From: JBHFEI01 sp041928815
Lineage (GTDB): Bacteria; Pseudomonadota; Alphaproteobacteria; Rhizobiales; Rhizobiaceae
Reading direction: 5' to 3'
DNA: 64,000 nucleotides
Assembly (NCBI RefSeq): GCF_041928815.1
Contig: NZ_JBHFEI010000001.1
Location: 62,001-126,000 of the forward strand
The notes under the pieces are model-generated. The model did not search any database and was not told where the DNA came from. It saw only the letters and a program-made list of their open reading frames with translations. The stretch's first letter is position 1; each line of letters opens with the position of its first letter. The position numbers were made by a program, and so were the translations under genes. Positions 62,398 to 64,000 of the stretch are shown piece by piece.

Positions 62398-62694
62398 ATG
62401 ACAACCACGAACTTCCGTCCGCTGCATGACCGCGTCGTCGTACGCCGTGTCGAGTCCGAAGCCAAGACCAAGGGCGGCATCATCATCCCCGACACCGCCA
62501 AGGAAAAGCCGCAGGAAGGCGAGATCGTCGCCGTCGGCTCCGGTGCGCGTGACGAGTCCGGCAAGGTCGTGCCGCTGGACGTCAAGGCCGGCGACCGGGT
62601 GCTCTTCGGCAAGTGGTCGGGCACCGAAGTCAAGCTCAACGGCGAAGACCTTCTGATCATGAAGGAAGCCGACATCATGGGCATCATCGGCTGA
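62398..62694 (+). CDS. groES: Co-chaperonin GroES
   Basis: This 98-residue GroEL cap protein is complete. It has FRPLHDRVVVRRVESEAKTKGGIIIPDTAKEKPQEGEIVAVG, including the mobile loop (KTKGGIIIPDTA), and DRVLFGKWSGTEVKL. GAGG precedes the ATG. It is the first gene of the heat-shock operon with groEL, 57 bases downstream. Confidence 0.98.
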   Translation: MTTTNFRPLHDRVVVRRVESEAKTKGGIIIPDTAKEKPQEGEIVAVGSGARDESGKVVPLDVKAGDRVLFGKWSGTEVKLNGEDLLIMKEADIMGIIG

Positions 62695-62751
62695 TCCTCA
62701 CCGGTTCGCCTTCCCCTTCAAGACAACAAGAGACATTGGGAGTTTTCTCAC

Positions 62752-64000
62752 ATGGCTGCTAAAGATATCAAGTTTGGCCGCAATGCCCGCGAAAAGATGC
62801 TGCGCGGCGTCGACATCCTCGCGGATGCGGTGAAGGTCACGCTCGGCCCCAAGGGCCGCAACGTCATCATCGACAAGTCCTTCGGCGCGCCGCGCATCAC
62901 CAAGGACGGCGTCTCGGTCGCCAAGGAAATCGAGCTCGACGACAAGTTCGAGAACATGGGCGCCCAGATGGTCCGCGAAGTCGCTTCGAAGACCAACGAC
63001 ATCGCCGGTGACGGCACGACGACCGCGACGGTCCTGGCCCAGGCCATCGTCAAGGAAGGCGCCAAGGCGGTTGCCGCCGGCATGAACCCGATGGACCTGA
63101 AGCGCGGCATCGACCTCGCCGTCGCCGAAGTCGTTAAGGACCTCCAGGCCAAGGCCAAGAAGATCACCACGCCGGAAGAAGTCGCCCAGGTCGGCACGAT
63201 CTCGGCCAACGGCGAGAAGCAGATCGGCCTCGACATCGCCGAGGCGATGCAGAAGGTCGGTAATGAAGGCGTGATCACGGTCGAAGAGGCTAAGACCGCC
63301 GAGACCGAGCTCGAAGTTGTCGAAGGCATGCAGTTCGACCGCGGCTATCTCTCGCCCTACTTCGTCACCAACCCGGAAAAGATGGTCGCCGACCTCGAAG
63401 ACGCCTTCGTTCTCCTGCACGAGAAGAAGCTGTCGAACCTGCAGGCGATGCTCCCGGTTCTCGAAGCCGTCGTCCAGACCGGCAAGCCGCTGGTCATCGT
63501 CGCTGAAGACGTCGAAGGCGAAGCCCTGGCGACCCTCGTCGTCAACAAGCTGCGTGGCGGCCTCAAGATCGCTGCCGTCAAGGCTCCGGGCTTCGGCGAC
63601 CGCCGCAAGGCCATGCTCGAAGACATCGCCATCCTGACCGGCGGCACCGTGATCTCCGAGGACCTCGGCATCAAGCTCGAAAACGTCACGCTCGACATGC
63701 TCGGCCGTGCGAAGAAGATCTCGATCACCAAGGAAAACACCACGATCGTCGACGGCGCCGGCGCCAAGAACGAGATCGAAGGCCGCGTGGCCCAGATCAA
63801 GGCGCAGATCGAGGAAACCACCTCCGACTACGACCGCGAGAAGCTCCAGGAGCGCCTGGCCAAGCTCGCCGGCGGCGTTGCCGTCATCCGCGTCGGCGGC
63901 TCGACGGAAGTCGAAGTCAAGGAAAAGAAGGACCGCATCGACGACGCGCTGAACGCGACGCGCGCTGCCGTTCAGGAAGGCATCGTACCGGGCGGCGGCG
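62752..64000 (+). CDS. groEL: Chaperonin GroEL (5' part, cut by window end)
   Basis: The first 416 residues of the 60-kDa chaperonin are present. It shows MAAKDIKFGRNAREKMLRGV, VTLGPKGRNVIIDKSFGAP, the ATPase motif AGDGTTTATVLAQ, and IDLAVAEVVKDL through to GIVPGGG just before the window ends. Ribosome site GGGAG precedes the ATG at 62752. Codon choice is strongly biased to C/G third bases, with frequent GAC, AAG and GCC, as expected for a highly expressed gene. The 3' end, including any GGM tail, lies beyond 64000. Confidence 0.98.
   Translation, partial: MAAKDIKFGRNAREKMLRGVDILADAVKVTLGPKGRNVIIDKSFGAPRITKDGVSVAKEIELDDKFENMGAQMVREVASKTNDIAGDGTTTATVLAQAIVKEGAKAVAAGMNPMDLKRGIDLAVAEVVKDLQAKAKKITTPEEVAQVGTISANGEKQIGLDIAEAMQKVGNEGVITVEEAKTAETELEVVEGMQFDRGYLSPYFVTNPEKMVADLEDAFVLLHEKKLSNLQAMLPVLEAVVQTGKPLVIVAEDVEGEALATLVVNKLRGGLKIAAVKAPGFGDRRKAMLEDIAILTGGTVISEDLGIKLENVTLDMLGRAKKISITKENTTIVDGAGAKNEIEGRVAQIKAQIEETTSDYDREKLQERLAKLAGGVAVIRVGGSTEVEVKEKKDRIDDALNATRAAVQEGIVPGGG

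Overview
The window comes from a high-GC (about two-thirds G+C by eye) alphaproteobacterium of the order Hyphomicrobiales (Rhizobiales), most likely the family Rhizobiaceae. The evidence is the split F0 cluster atpI-atpB-atpE-atpF'-atpF, the presence of DUF2093 and DUF4170 proteins, an HPE1-like secreted protein, a rhizobial-type short interspersed repeat, and gene orders such as ileS-lipoprotein and lpxK-HAD-waaA-DUF4170. It reads as chromosomal core sequence. I see no insertion sequence, prophage, CRISPR array, tRNA or rRNA gene.

Layout. 1-6.2 kb: end of a Fsr-like MFS transporter, then a two-gene signalling unit made of a PotD-like periplasmic binding protein overlapping a membrane GGDEF-EAL protein, then purD and an HPE1-like exported protein. 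6.2-12.5 kb: a leftward housekeeping run with glyQ, a small membrane protein, an S49 protease, a TrmN6-like methylase, DUF2007, glyS and DUF523. 12.5-16.2 kb: rnhB, a PA0069-type radical SAM protein and a small glycosyltransferase, separated by gene-poor spacers and one repeat element. 16.2-24 kb: moaB-like, ispE, a TPR lipoprotein-like protein, a long-chain polyprenyl diphosphate synthase and the F0 operon. 24-29.7 kb: cell wall hydrolase, kup, corA-like and mrp. 29.7-37.7 kb: two tandem LuxR-type regulators, then an IclR regulator divergent from a tightly overlapping five-gene sugar-acid operon. 37.7-42.1 kb: a PRC-barrel protein, a second GGDEF-EAL protein and a kinase-less PAS-REC protein. 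42.3-50.3 kb: mutL, DUF2093, lpxK, HAD, waaA, DUF4170, a CysQ-like phosphatase and pmbA. 50.4-62 kb: kefB, a patatin, rsmD, rluB, tadA, a lipoprotein, ileS, ribF and a HAD protein. 62.2 kb to the end: CIRCE-controlled groES-groEL, with groEL cut by the window.

How genes work together. The SDR, DgoK, DgoA, SMP-30 and IlvD/Edd genes make up a complete oxidative (De Ley-Doudoroff type) route from an aldose, most simply D-galactose, to pyruvate and glyceraldehyde 3-phosphate. A perfect 7-3-7 palindrome in the divergent gap is the likely IclR operator. lpxK and waaA act in lipid A/Kdo assembly. The F0 genes make the membrane half of ATP synthase.

The most interesting system is the binding-protein/GGDEF-EAL pair at 636-4090. 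It has the architecture, sizes and SGDEF/EAL signature of the Vibrio cholerae NspS-MbaA polyamine sensor, here in an alphaproteobacterial setting and with no transporter genes beside it. Two more signalling proteins in the window also carry altered active sites: a GGDEF-EAL protein with the metal-binding Asp changed to Asn, and a PAS-REC protein without a kinase.
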